A DNA stretch of 26,683 bases from positions 1 through 26,683 of the forward strand of contig JBBRSL010000012.1 in NCBI GenBank assembly GCA_038245435.1, written 5' to 3'. The notes beneath the pieces were generated by a model. That model had not been told where the DNA came from. It searched no databases and saw nothing but the letters and a program-made list of their open reading frames with translations. This document shows positions 7,870 through 15,441 of the stretch, piece by piece (within the stretch, counting starts at the first letter, position 1; each line of letters starts with the position of its first letter). The translations under genes and the position numbers were made by a program. This DNA comes from JBBRSL01 sp038245435. Its GTDB lineage: Bacteria; Patescibacteriota; Saccharimonadia; Saccharimonadales; CAIOMD01.

Positions 7870-8292
7870 TTACTGTTTTATATCTTCTAATGCGACTGAA
7901 ATTACGTCAGGGTGTATTCGGCCTTCGTCGAGTAAAAAAGCGCCTTTATCTAGTAGCGCTTTTTTGAGACCTTTAGCCCAAAGCTGTTCAATAACTAAAA
8001 TACCTGCGGACGTATCATTCTCCATTTTAGCGCCTAATTTTTCAACATCTTGTTCTGCCAATAAAGGGAGATCGCCGTTGTGACCAATTAATTTGGCCAC
8101 TTCTTTTAATTCTTCGTGTTGGTCTTCAATTTCAGCCATAGCTACATTACCATCGACATCTTTTATGATGAATAATAAGTCAACTACGCGTATTACTCCA
8201 CTTTCTACTGCCTTTGATAGCTCGGAAAGAACACTACCGTCAAAGTTATTGCCTGCAAATCCTACTGCTATATAATCTATTGGTCCTAGCAT
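7870..8292 (-). CDS. DUF6325-family protein
   Basis: A 140-residue soluble protein. The opening LGPIDYIAVGFAGNNFDGSV, then IRVVDLLFIIKDVDGNV, an acidic middle, and SAGILVIEQLWAKGLKKAL match the DUF6325 pattern as I recall it. These proteins have two ferredoxin-like halves and no known function; in other bacteria they are often linked to stress responses. Start ATG 8292 is supported by AAGGAG 9 bases upstream. A perfect TATAAT (minus strand of 8324-8329) lies about 30 bases before the ATG, so this unit has a normal leader. Confidence 0.7.
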   Translation of the reverse strand: MLGPIDYIAVGFAGNNFDGSVLSELSKAVESGVIRVVDLLFIIKDVDGNVAMAEIEDQHEELKEVAKLIGHNGDLPLLAEQDVEKLGAKMENDTSAGILVIEQLWAKGLKKALLDKGAFLLDEGRIHPDVISVALEDIKQ

Positions 8293-8427
8293 GTATATCT
8301 CCTTGTTTAATTCCTACAGCTTAATTATACGCTTTAGTGCAACTAGGTTTTATAATAAAATACCACAGGCCCAATCCTTGGCGACCGGTTATTAGATATT
8401 TACCCATAAGCATATCTTAGCAAACAA

Positions 8428-8449
8428 AAAGACTTCCGAAGAAGTCTTT
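8428..8449 (-). terminator. Terminator of tRNA-Arg
   Basis: A perfect 9-bp stem, AAAGACTTC / GAAGTCTTT, closes on a TTCG tetraloop when read on the minus strand, followed by a T-rich tail. It lies 16 bases after the tRNA CCA end. Confidence 0.85.
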
Positions 8450-8464
8450 AATGGTGCTTATGCT

Positions 8465-8541
8465 TGGTACACCCGGACGGATTCGAACCGCCGACTTTCG
8501 CGTCCGAAGCGCGACGCTCTAATCCACTGAGCTACGGGTGC
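8465..8541 (-). tRNA. tRNA-Arg (anticodon TCG)
   Basis: A 77-base cloverleaf read on the minus strand. The acceptor GCACCCG (8541-8535) pairs with CGGGTGT through one G-T. The D-arm is TAGCTCAGTGGATTAGAGC. The anticodon loop CTTCGGA gives anticodon TCG, which reads CGA codons. The T-arm contains GGTTCGAATCC. The 3' CCA is encoded (minus strand of 8465-8467). A TATAAT box (minus strand of 8551-8556) lies 9 bases before the 5' end and overlaps the stop codon of the HNH gene upstream. Confidence 0.95.
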
Positions 8542-8551
8542 GTGAGATTTA

Positions 8552-8899
8552 TTATATCGAACTTTTGATTTTTAGTCTGTTGTAAGTTCTTACTCTGTGA
8601 CAATTAGAGCAAACAAGCTCGCACTTTTCAATTTCAGCAGTAACTTTTTTGTAGCTTCCACTGTTAATAAGTCTGCTTATTGTGTCGATTTTTTCAATTT
8701 CCCCAATATGATCAAAGTCGGTCACATAATGAGGATATCTTACCCCGCAGTCTGCACAGGGTGTTTTGTCCTTTAGTTCATATACGTATTTGCGTAGACT
8801 CTCTCGTTTTTTGTATGCTTTTTCGATATAGTATTGGCGATTTTCATGATAATGATTACGTATTGCTTCACGCTGTTTTTCTTTATCTTTCCAAGGCAT
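8552..8899 (-). CDS. HNH-type zinc-binding nuclease-like protein
   Basis: A 115-residue, lysine-rich protein. CADCG, then DFDHIG and a final CSNCHR give the Cys4-plus-DH layout of small HNH endonucleases in which two CxxC pairs hold zinc. The basic helical N-terminus (about 45 residues) could bind DNA. Such genes are often phage- or mobile-element-derived; the target is unknown. The frame extends to 8953, but ATG 8899 is chosen because an extended -10 box (TGC next to TTTAAT, minus strand of 8906-8914) lies 6 bases upstream, predicting a leaderless message. Its stop codon TAA lies inside the -10 box of tRNA-Arg. Confidence 0.8.
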   Translation of the reverse strand: MPWKDKEKQREAIRNHYHENRQYYIEKAYKKRESLRKYVYELKDKTPCADCGVRYPHYVTDFDHIGEIEKIDTISRLINSGSYKKVTAEIEKCELVCSNCHRVRTYNRLKIKSSI

Positions 8900-8993
8900 A
8901 TTGGGATTAAAGCACAAGCATAGTTCAAATCCCTTAAGTGCTACTAAAGACAACGGCAGGACATTATAAGTAATTTAGCACTAACAGATGTAA

Positions 8994-9314
8994 CTAGTCT
9001 TGTTTGCGCTTTTTTGCCTGACGAATTTGGGTTTGGCGTTTTATGAGTAAGCTCGCGAAAGTGCCAAATAAACCAATGCCTATGACAACAAGTAACATAG
9101 CGCCAATTTTACCGGCATCTGTTTTAGGCACAAAGTCGCCGTAGCCAACTGTTGCCATGGTTATAACCGTATAGTAAACAGAATCAAGCCAATCCCATTT
9201 TTCAACAGCATGAAAGAAAAGGGTACTGATAAAAACCAACAAAGTAATAACCGCCGCAACGCCACGAAACATTTTAATGTCTTCGGCTATTTGCGACGGA
9301 GTTTCTTGATTCAT
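8994..9314 (-). CDS. Small two-helix potassium channel
   Basis: A 106-residue membrane protein with the minimal K+ channel plan: TM1 at about residues 17-36, a pore helix, the selectivity filter TVGYGD at about 55-60, and TM2 at about 70-93, followed by a short basic tail. Four copies would form a K+-selective pore. No regulatory (RCK) domain is present, so gating is unknown. ATG 9314 has TATACT (minus strand of 9323-9328) 8 bases upstream and TTGTCG 16 bases before that; this -35 lies in the last codons of the helicase gene. The transcript should be leaderless. Confidence 0.9.
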   Translation of the reverse strand: MNQETPSQIAEDIKMFRGVAAVITLLVFISTLFFHAVEKWDWLDSVYYTVITMATVGYGDFVPKTDAGKIGAMLLVVIGIGLFGTFASLLIKRQTQIRQAKKRKQD

Positions 9315-9336
9315 ATTGCTTTAGTATAGCGAACTA

Positions 9337-10548
9337 TTACTTAGCGACAAAGGTGAGCGCGTAGCCGGTGCGACCTGCACGACCTGCACGGCCAATACGG
9401 TGAACGTAATCGTCGTAGGTTTGTGGCACGCTAAAGTTAATTACGTGTGTAATGTCAGAAACATCGATGCCACGAGCCGCAACATCAGTTGCAACAAGAA
9501 TATTCACACGGTTCTGCTTAAACTGATCAAGTGCCCGTTTACGCTGACCTTGTGTTTTACCACCATGGATTGCTTCTGCTTTAAAACCGCGTTCTTGCAA
9601 GACTTGGCTGAGGCGTTCAACGCTTCGTTGGGTTTCGTCAAAAACGATAACTTTTTCAGTAATTTCAGCATTAAGAATGTCATGGAGTTTATCCATTTTA
9701 TCTGCAGCATGCGTGTAGTGGACAACATCTTGGTTGACGCTTTCGCTTGTTGCTTGCTTCTTAAGTGAAATAGTTACGTGCTTAGGTGCAAATTGGGTAA
9801 TAAGCGCCTTAACTTTTGGTTCCATTGTTGCACTAAAGAAGTAGCTTTGGCGTTCTGGTGCGAGTTGCTTCAGAATAAAGCTCACATCAGGCAAGAAGCC
9901 CATATCAAGCATGCGGTCTACTTCGTCAAGTACGACCATGTTAAAGCCAGCAAGCTTTAGGCTGCCGCGCTCAACGTGATCTTTAATACGACCAGGTGTA
10001 CCGATAACGATCTGAGGATTGTTACGTAACTGGCGCAGTTGTGGGCCCATTGGCATACCACCAATAAGGATTGCGCCCATAACGCCACTGCCTTTACCGA
10101 TCATTTTGCATTGCTCTTCAATTTGCTGAGCAAGTTCACGTGTTGGTGCAACAATAATTGCGTAGGCATCGCTAAATCGCATGAGGTTATGGATAACCGG
10201 CACTGCAAAAGCAGCTGTTTTACCGGTACCGGTATTAGCTATACCAACAATATCGTGGCCTTCAACACCAAAAGGTATTGCTTGGTCCTGAATAGGTGAT
10301 GGAGTTACATAACCAGCTTTTGCAAGGTTAGCTTTAATGACATCTTCAACATCAAAATCAATGAACTGATTTTTAGGTATAAAAATCTCTTCTTCTAGTA
10401 CTGGCTTTGCAGCTTGTACGAAGCGCTCGGGGTTGATGTATTCACCACCACCTCGGCGTTTTTGTGGGCGGCGCCCGTTGTTAGAAAATTTGCGGCCTGG
10501 GCCACCGAAAGACGAGCCACTTGGGCCACGTCGACTATAATTTGGCAT
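9337..10548 (-). CDS. DEAD-box RNA helicase
   Basis: A 403-residue ATP-dependent RNA helicase of the RhlE/CsdA type. Motifs in order: Q-motif PSPIQDQAIP, motif I ANTGTGKTAA, PTRELAQQ, TPGRI, motif II as DEVD, SAT in FFSATM, ATDVAARGID, and YVHRIGRAGRAGR. The first 35 residues are rich in Gly and Arg and likely bind RNA. The protein ends soon after motif VI, so it lacks the long C-terminal tails of many relatives. It probably unwinds structured RNA during ribosome assembly or cold. ATG 10548 is supported by AAGGA in a leader of about 110 bases with a possible switch. Confidence 0.95.
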   Translation of the reverse strand: MPNYSRRGPSGSSFGGPGRKFSNNGRRPQKRRGGGEYINPERFVQAAKPVLEEEIFIPKNQFIDFDVEDVIKANLAKAGYVTPSPIQDQAIPFGVEGHDIVGIANTGTGKTAAFAVPVIHNLMRFSDAYAIIVAPTRELAQQIEEQCKMIGKGSGVMGAILIGGMPMGPQLRQLRNNPQIVIGTPGRIKDHVERGSLKLAGFNMVVLDEVDRMLDMGFLPDVSFILKQLAPERQSYFFSATMEPKVKALITQFAPKHVTISLKKQATSESVNQDVVHYTHAADKMDKLHDILNAEITEKVIVFDETQRSVERLSQVLQERGFKAEAIHGGKTQGQRKRALDQFKQNRVNILVATDVAARGIDVSDITHVINFSVPQTYDDYVHRIGRAGRAGRTGYALTFVAK

Positions 10549-10696
10549 AAAAAAAGAATCCTTCTATGTTTTTAATTAGTGTTAACTCTGATTGCTCTTA
10601 CGCTTCTTGAATCGGAGTAATAACGACTAACCAAAACCCGGATTCTGTTGTAAAACAATTCCCTACAATATTAGCATAAATGTTTTTATATGTCAA
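10549..10696 (-). promoter_or_regulatory. Promoter and structured leader of the helicase gene
   Basis: TTGACA (10696-10691), 17 bp, TAATAT (10673-10668) on the minus strand predicts a start near 10661 and a leader of about 110 bases. In the RNA, GAATCC (10645-10640) can pair with the CCGATTC segment (10615-10609) or, exactly, with GGATTC (10561-10556), which is part of the ribosome site. Two exclusive folds suggest translation control, as known for cold-induced mRNAs. This is inference from pairing only. Confidence 0.5.
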
Positions 10697-10783
10697 CTAT
10701 AACAAGCGATAAGTTATTGTTTTCTTTGAGCCATGACGAAGCTCAAAAAAGCCAAGATTAGCACGACTACTCGCTCTCGACTA

Positions 10784-12172
10784 CTAGGCACCCTTAGCCA
10801 TAAGATAGAACATTGCAAAAACCGAAACTGTTACGATTACAAATGCCAAACGCACAAACCCATTCGATAGCAGGCCATTTTTATAGTCACCCATAATCTG
10901 TTTGTTATTACCGACTCTAGCAATCATAAATAGCAGCGGGATCGATGCGATGCTATTGAACACCGCCGTAAATATCAGTGCTTTTATAGGGTCAATACCT
11001 AAAAAGTTGATAGCTAAGCCTACAAGCGTCGCAATAATAATAACAGTATAAAATCCAAAGGCCCGTTTAAATTTGCGATGCAAACCTTCTTTCCAGCCTA
11101 GCGTTTCGGTAATTGCGTATGATGATGAACCAGCCAGTACTGGTACCGCAAGTAAGCCAAGTCCAATAATACCGACAGAGAATATAAGCTTGGCAATTAA
11201 GCCAGCATTTGGGAAACCTTTTACGAGTGGCTCTAGTGCTCTTGCGGCATCAGATGCAGAATTAATTTCGGTTATGCCGTTCTTGTAAAGTACTGACGCA
11301 CAAGCAATTACGATGAACCAGGCCGTGACTACGGCAAGAGTCATGCCGACAAAGTTATCGAGACGAATACTTTTTAAGAAGTGCTTGGTGATCTTAGGGT
11401 CTTTACCGGTTTCGGTTAAACGTTTTTTGGCGATTTCTTCCTCGACAACTTCAGAGGTATCCCAAAAGAATAAGTACGGCGAGATAGTGGTACCCAACAT
11501 ACCAACAAAAATATAGATTGTTTGGGCATTCAGTTGTGGATGGATAGTAAAGGTCGCCGCAAATACTGCCGGCCAATCTTGTCCAACCAGCAGTGCAGCA
11601 ATAGGGTAGGCGAGTAAACTAAGTGCTAACCACTTAAGCATTTTTGCGTACGTTTTGTAGTTAACGAATATTACTAAAGCAATAATGAGCGTGGCGTAAA
11701 TAACCGCCAGCGCGGCGTAAGGCACTGATACAAATAACTGCGTTGCCGCAGCCATTGCGCCAAGGTCAGCACCAATGTTGATGGTATTTGCTACGACAAC
11801 GAGCGCCACCGACATATAGAGTAGTTTTTTACTGTAGTTCTCTTTTATGACCGCAGCTAATCCCTTACCCGTAACAGCACCGATACGTGAGCATGATTCT
11901 TGTACGGCTAGTAAGAGTGGATACATGAGTGGGAATGCCCAAAGTAGGCCAAGGCCAAAACCGGCCCCAGCTTGTGAATAGGTTGCAATACCTGATGGAT
12001 CGTCGTCGGCTGCACCCGTTACCAGGCCTGGCCCTAATATACGCAAGAAACGGCTGTAGCGCTTGCGATTCATGATGTTTTTTCCGATGCTTAGAGCCTG
12101 ATGCTCGGTTCTATTAAGCTGTCGATTTAACTTTCGTTCTGTTTTAACAAAGGGGTTCAGTTTTTTTGTCAT
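10784..12172 (-). CDS. Nramp-family divalent metal transporter, atypical TM6
   Basis: A 462-residue inner-membrane protein with about 11 helices. GPGLVTGAADDDPSGIATYS is the TM1 metal-site region, where classical MntH/Nramp has DPGN, so the conserved Asn is replaced by Gly. In TM6 the classical MPH motif, whose Met selects transition metals, is replaced: the segment reads GTTISPYLFFWDTSE. Substrate may thus differ from Mn/Fe. The N-terminal 40 residues are basic and cytoplasmic. ATG 12172 is preferred over TTG 12184; neither has a clear ribosome site. About 235 bases without a gene separate it from the helicase; apart from the helicase promoter and leader I see nothing there. Confidence 0.85.
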   Translation of the reverse strand: MTKKLNPFVKTERKLNRQLNRTEHQALSIGKNIMNRKRYSRFLRILGPGLVTGAADDDPSGIATYSQAGAGFGLGLLWAFPLMYPLLLAVQESCSRIGAVTGKGLAAVIKENYSKKLLYMSVALVVVANTINIGADLGAMAAATQLFVSVPYAALAVIYATLIIALVIFVNYKTYAKMLKWLALSLLAYPIAALLVGQDWPAVFAATFTIHPQLNAQTIYIFVGMLGTTISPYLFFWDTSEVVEEEIAKKRLTETGKDPKITKHFLKSIRLDNFVGMTLAVVTAWFIVIACASVLYKNGITEINSASDAARALEPLVKGFPNAGLIAKLIFSVGIIGLGLLAVPVLAGSSSYAITETLGWKEGLHRKFKRAFGFYTVIIIATLVGLAINFLGIDPIKALIFTAVFNSIASIPLLFMIARVGNNKQIMGDYKNGLLSNGFVRLAFVIVTVSVFAMFYLMAKGA

Positions 12173-12261
12173 GTATGAGCACAAATACGCTAATGGTTAT
12201 TACCTGATAGCATACTACAAATACCCGAAAAGATAACCTGTAAAGCGTGTACACTAGAGGT

Positions 12262-12825
12262 ATGAAACAATATCTTATGGGTGCACTTATAGCAATTCTG
12301 GTTATGGCAGGTATATTATTTGCTTGGCAACAGCGCTCAAGCAAGGTAGGCAACCCCGTAGAATCGAGCCAAGCTAAAAGTGGTGTAGTGCTTGATCTGA
12401 GTAATCAAGGTATTACTACCGTTGGGCCAGAAGTCTACACCAAAACCGCCACAACTGAGCTACTTTTATCAAGCAATAGTATTAAAACTTTGCCAAGTGA
12501 AATGGGTAAAATGACAAATCTTGTTGTATTTAAAATTGATCATAACTTGCTTGATGGCAGTCTTATTGGAGAAGTACGCCAGATGTCACAGTTGAGAACA
12601 CTTGATGCGAGCTATAACAACATGACAGGTATGCCAGCAGAAATTGGACAACTAAGTAAGCTTGAAACACTTAATTATAGCTACAACAAAATAACGGGCC
12701 TACCGAATGAACTCGCTGGTCTTAAAAACAACCTAAAGATATTCAATCTTACAGGCAATCCACTGAGCCAGTCCCAAATTTCTAAACTCAAAACAGAATT
12801 ACCAAACACTGATATTATTTTTTAA
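12262..12825 (+). CDS. Membrane-anchored leucine-rich-repeat protein
   Basis: A 187-residue protein. Residues about 4-22 form one hydrophobic helix (LMGALIAILVMAGILFAW), an uncleaved anchor that would place the rest outside the membrane. Residues about 42-185 carry roughly six leucine-rich repeats of about 23 residues, with LLLSSNSIKTLPSEMGKM and LRTLDASYNNMTGMPAEIGQL as clear units. LRRs mediate protein binding; in an epibiotic bacterium a role in host contact is possible but unproven. The ATG at 12262 is favoured by TACACT (12250-12255) six bases upstream, predicting a leaderless message. The last 4 bases overlap the convergent dioxygenase gene (shared TTAA). Confidence 0.85.
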   Translation: MKQYLMGALIAILVMAGILFAWQQRSSKVGNPVESSQAKSGVVLDLSNQGITTVGPEVYTKTATTELLLSSNSIKTLPSEMGKMTNLVVFKIDHNLLDGSLIGEVRQMSQLRTLDASYNNMTGMPAEIGQLSKLETLNYSYNKITGLPNELAGLKNNLKIFNLTGNPLSQSQISKLKTELPNTDIIF

Positions 12826-13631
12826 GATGCGATGAACGAGCGCATGCTGATGCTGCCAAGTTCTATGACATCGTTGAAGTAATGTATTTGTTCTTTGGGG
12901 TCGAGTAGCGCCATTGCGGCGAGCATTGGACGGTAGTGGTCGTCAGTTGGTACGGCAAAGCTTGCAGCCGAGCTAATGGTGCCTGGTCGAGTCAGAAGTT
13001 TCATATCATGGTTGGTGATGGCAGCTGCGCTCAAGTTATCAAATTCAATGGCCCAGTCAAAAACCCGATCATCGGTAAAATTTATTGCGCCTAAATTGTG
13101 CACAATATTCCCGCTGCCAATAAAAATGACGCCTTTTTCGCGTAGAGGTATAAGGTTTTTGAACATTTCGGTGAGCTGTTCAAGTGATTGAGTAATATCA
13201 AGGCTAATCTGCAAGACAGGAACCTTAGGTGCTGGCGCTAGATGTTTAAGTACTGACCATGTTCCGTGGTCAAGGCCCCAGGTACTATCAAGTTTAGCTT
13301 CGTACTTTAGCAGTGATTTTCGAAGTATTTCGGCAATCTTTGGGCTGCCATTGGCAGGGTAGTCGGCATTATAAAGTTCATCAGGGAATCCATAAAAATC
13401 ATGAATAATTTTTTGCTTTGGTGCATCAGTAACGTGCGTACCACGGGTAAGCCAGTGCGCACTAATGACTACCATAGCTTGCGCATCGGGTAGGTTGTTA
13501 CCAACTTGCGCCCACATTCGCGTAATATCATTGTCAACTATGGCGTTCATAGGGTTGCCATGCCCAACAAAAAGTACCGGCATCCGAGGGCTTGGCCTAA
13601 GCGACGTAGCTAATTTCTTGATCGCATCCAT
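12822..13631 (-). CDS. LigB-type class III extradiol ring-cleavage dioxygenase (DODA/YgiD family)
   Basis: A 269-residue cytosolic enzyme. VLFVGHGNPMNAI near the N-terminus, SAHWLTRGTHV, KIIHDFYGFPDELY, LDHGTWSVLKHL and IFIGSGNIVHNLG carry the His residues that bind non-haem Fe(II) (or Zn) in the DODA/YgiD family. Family members open catecholic rings such as DOPA; the true substrate here is unknown. The promoter (TTGCAC at 13668-13663, TATAGT at 13645-13640, 17 bp apart) is covered by a long inverted repeat, so a repressor is expected, yet none is encoded next to it. The -10 box is 8 bases from the ATG, so the message is leaderless. Confidence 0.92.
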   Translation of the reverse strand: MDAIKKLATSLRPSPRMPVLFVGHGNPMNAIVDNDITRMWAQVGNNLPDAQAMVVISAHWLTRGTHVTDAPKQKIIHDFYGFPDELYNADYPANGSPKIAEILRKSLLKYEAKLDSTWGLDHGTWSVLKHLAPAPKVPVLQISLDITQSLEQLTEMFKNLIPLREKGVIFIGSGNIVHNLGAINFTDDRVFDWAIEFDNLSAAAITNHDMKLLTRPGTISSAASFAVPTDDHYRPMLAAMALLDPKEQIHYFNDVIELGSISMRSFIAS

Positions 13632-13633
13632 GT

Positions 13634-13668
13634 ATAGTAACTATATATTGTATAGTTACTATGTGCAA
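13634..13668. promoter_or_regulatory. Operator inside the dioxygenase promoter
   Basis: ATAGTAACTATA (13634-13645) and TATAGTTACTAT (13651-13662) are perfect 12-bp inverted arms with a 5-bp centre. Each arm is itself nearly palindromic (TATAGT/ACTATA). One arm covers the -10 box and start site, the other the spacer. GTAAC-type palindromes resemble sites of HxlR/MarR-like redox regulators (family knowledge, not shown here). Confidence 0.6.
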
Positions 13669-13731
13669 GTAACGAGCTAGTTATCTATGCCGATCGAAAA
13701 TACCCATGTACGTATTTTATCAAAAGAATTT

Positions 13732-14148
13732 CTACGCATTTGGCTCGATTGACAGCTGTTTATATAAAACTGTTTTCCGGAGTACTTTAAAGCTTTGCCA
13801 GTTTCTATGCTGTGCTGACCACTGCTCATAGGCCAGTGAGCCGTAGGGCGGCACGCTACATGCCCCGGCGATAATTATCCTGAACCATGACCAACCAAGG
13901 CTTGGTGAAAGTACGATAACCGCAACAAGGTAGACTAAGAACAATATGCCGTGAATATGTCCAGCGTACTGAACAGGTATTTCATTCCATGAGACAGGTA
14001 AATTTCTGCAGAGTACTCCGATAATGAGCAATGTCCAGCCCACTGCCTCACTAATGGCGGCTATTCTAAAAAGCATCCAGGCTTCTTTTTCAGTAAAAGG
14101 CTTAAAGTCTTTATAGATGGAACTGATTTTAGCAATTTCATGTAACAT
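13732..14148 (-). CDS. DUF3817-family membrane protein
   Basis: A 138-residue protein with three membrane helices. FRIAAISEAVGWTLLIIGVL and GHIHGILFLVYLVAVIVL carry the conserved E and HxHG features of DUF3817, a family of unknown function often annotated as an integral membrane protein. The C-terminal 40 residues are soluble and basic. ATG 14148 lies 6 bases after an extended -10 box (TGT next to TATGAT; TATGAT is the minus strand of 14155-14160), so the message should be leaderless. Confidence 0.8.
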   Translation of the reverse strand: MLHEIAKISSIYKDFKPFTEKEAWMLFRIAAISEAVGWTLLIIGVLCRNLPVSWNEIPVQYAGHIHGILFLVYLVAVIVLSPSLGWSWFRIIIAGACSVPPYGSLAYEQWSAQHRNWQSFKVLRKTVLYKQLSIEPNA

Positions 14149-14227
14149 TCATTAATCATAACAAAATATAATTGCAGGCAGGTACGGGCTATGGGGTGTA
14201 TATTAGTGATATATAAGAGGGGACTGT

Positions 14228-14629
14228 ATGCTTCAAGATTTTAAGAAATTTATACTAAAGGGTAATGTCGTAGATTTGGCTGTTGCAGTTGTCGTTGGAG
14301 CTGCATTTGGTGCGGTAGTTGTCTCATTCGTGGCCGATTTTATTACACCACTCATTGCCGCTATCGGTGGCCAACCAGATTTCTCTGGGTTAGCTTTTAC
14401 TATTAATAATAGTAAATTTACATATGGTCATTTTATTAATGCGGTTATTTCGTTTTTGCTAATTGCCACTATTGTATTCTTTTTTGTTATTCAGCCACTC
14501 AACAAGCTACAAAGCAGAGTATCGAAAAGCAAAAAGCCAGAAGACCCAACTGAAAAGAAATGTCCAGAATGCTTAAGCGAAATACCTGTTGCTGCTAAGC
14601 GCTGTAAATTCTGTACTTCAAAAGTTTAG
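14228..14629 (+). CDS. mscL: Large-conductance mechanosensitive channel with C-terminal zinc ribbon
   Basis: A 133-residue MscL. FKKFILKGNVVDLAVAVVVGAAFG is the amphipathic N-helix plus TM1, and the FINAVISFLLIATIVFFFVI stretch is TM2. The pentamer opens under membrane tension and releases solutes on osmotic downshock. The periplasmic loop is short. Instead of the usual C-terminal helix bundle alone, the last about 25 residues hold two CxxC pairs (KCPECLSEIP and RCKFCTSK), a predicted zinc ribbon. I recall similar tails on actinobacterial MscL. The ATG is preceded by AAGAGGGGA, a good ribosome site. Confidence 0.93.
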   Translation: MLQDFKKFILKGNVVDLAVAVVVGAAFGAVVVSFVADFITPLIAAIGGQPDFSGLAFTINNSKFTYGHFINAVISFLLIATIVFFFVIQPLNKLQSRVSKSKKPEDPTEKKCPECLSEIPVAAKRCKFCTSKV

Positions 14630-14633
14630 AAGA

Positions 14634-14879
14634 CTAGCTTTGAATTATCGGTTTCATTTTTGAGTTAGAAGTTTCCACCCATCCCTTACTGATAAAAAGT
14701 GCCCAAAGTGCCATGCAATGGCCATGGCCTAAATTAAAGTCCCTTTTAAGCCAATCTGTAAATTCAGTAGCTTTCATGTCTTTTTTTAAAATTCCTGCTT
14801 CGTCGGCGAGGCGTTTAAATTCATCGGGTGTATTGCCCGTTTTTGCTTCAATGGAGTCTAAATATGCTTGAAAAGACAT
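14634..14879 (-). CDS. DUF4287-family protein
   Basis: An 81-residue soluble helical protein starting FQAYLDSIEAKTGNTPDEFK, with LKRDFNLGHGHCMALWALF in the middle: the DUF4287 pattern, of unknown function. It starts two bases after the stop of the VOC gene on the same strand and has no promoter of its own, so it is translated from the same message, probably by coupling. DUF4287 is often found near or fused to glyoxalase-like domains (family knowledge), which fits this pair. Confidence 0.85.
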   Translation of the reverse strand: MSFQAYLDSIEAKTGNTPDEFKRLADEAGILKKDMKATEFTDWLKRDFNLGHGHCMALWALFISKGWVETSNSKMKPIIQS

Positions 14880-14881
14880 AC

Positions 14882-15349
14882 TTAGTTTCCGCGGTGTGCT
14901 TTTTGTAAATCAACGATGACAATTTTTTTCATTTTGAGCATTGCTTGCATTACCCGACCGGCTTTATCTTGATCTGGATCACTCATAAGTTCACCAAGCT
15001 GCCTTGGGATGATTTGCCATGATACGCCGTATTTATCTTTCAACCAGCCACAATTGCCTTCTTCTCCGCCATCTGCGGTTAGGCTATTCCAGTAGTAATC
15101 AACTTCTGCTTGGTCGGCGCAGTCAACTACAAACGAAATTGCTTCGGTAAACTTAAACATTGGCCCCGCAGCCATGAGCGTAAAATCTTGACCAAAAAGT
15201 TCAATGCTTACAATGTGCACATCGCCCGATGGCGTATTATTAAGTGCCTCTTCATCTTTTATTGTTGCTTCTTTAAATAGAGAAGTGTAGTACTTTGCCG
15301 CACTAAGTGCATCGCTCTCGAGCCATAAAAAAGGAGTAATTTTTTGCAT
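14882..15349 (-). CDS. PhnB-like VOC (glyoxalase superfamily) protein
   Basis: A 155-residue protein. ITPFLWLESDALSAAKYYTSLF opens the fold, LFGQDFTLMAAGP and FVVDCADQAEVDYYWNSL follow, and GWLKDKYGVSWQIIP closes the domain; this is the pattern annotated as 3-demethylubiquinone-9 3-methyltransferase-like/PhnB. The name is historical; most members are likely small-molecule-binding or metal-dependent VOC enzymes of unknown substrate. ATG 15349 lies 6 bases after an extended -10 box (TGC next to TATTCT; TATTCT is the minus strand of 15356-15361), so the operon message is leaderless. Confidence 0.88.
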   Translation of the reverse strand: MQKITPFLWLESDALSAAKYYTSLFKEATIKDEEALNNTPSGDVHIVSIELFGQDFTLMAAGPMFKFTEAISFVVDCADQAEVDYYWNSLTADGGEEGNCGWLKDKYGVSWQIIPRQLGELMSDPDQDKAGRVMQAMLKMKKIVIVDLQKAHRGN

Positions 15350-15441
15350 AGTCTAAGAATAGCAGAAAAGTATGCACCTTCGGTAAGGATGCTGCGAGCT
15401 TTTGAAGGGGCACCCTAGACGTTATCGCGACTATTTTCAAA

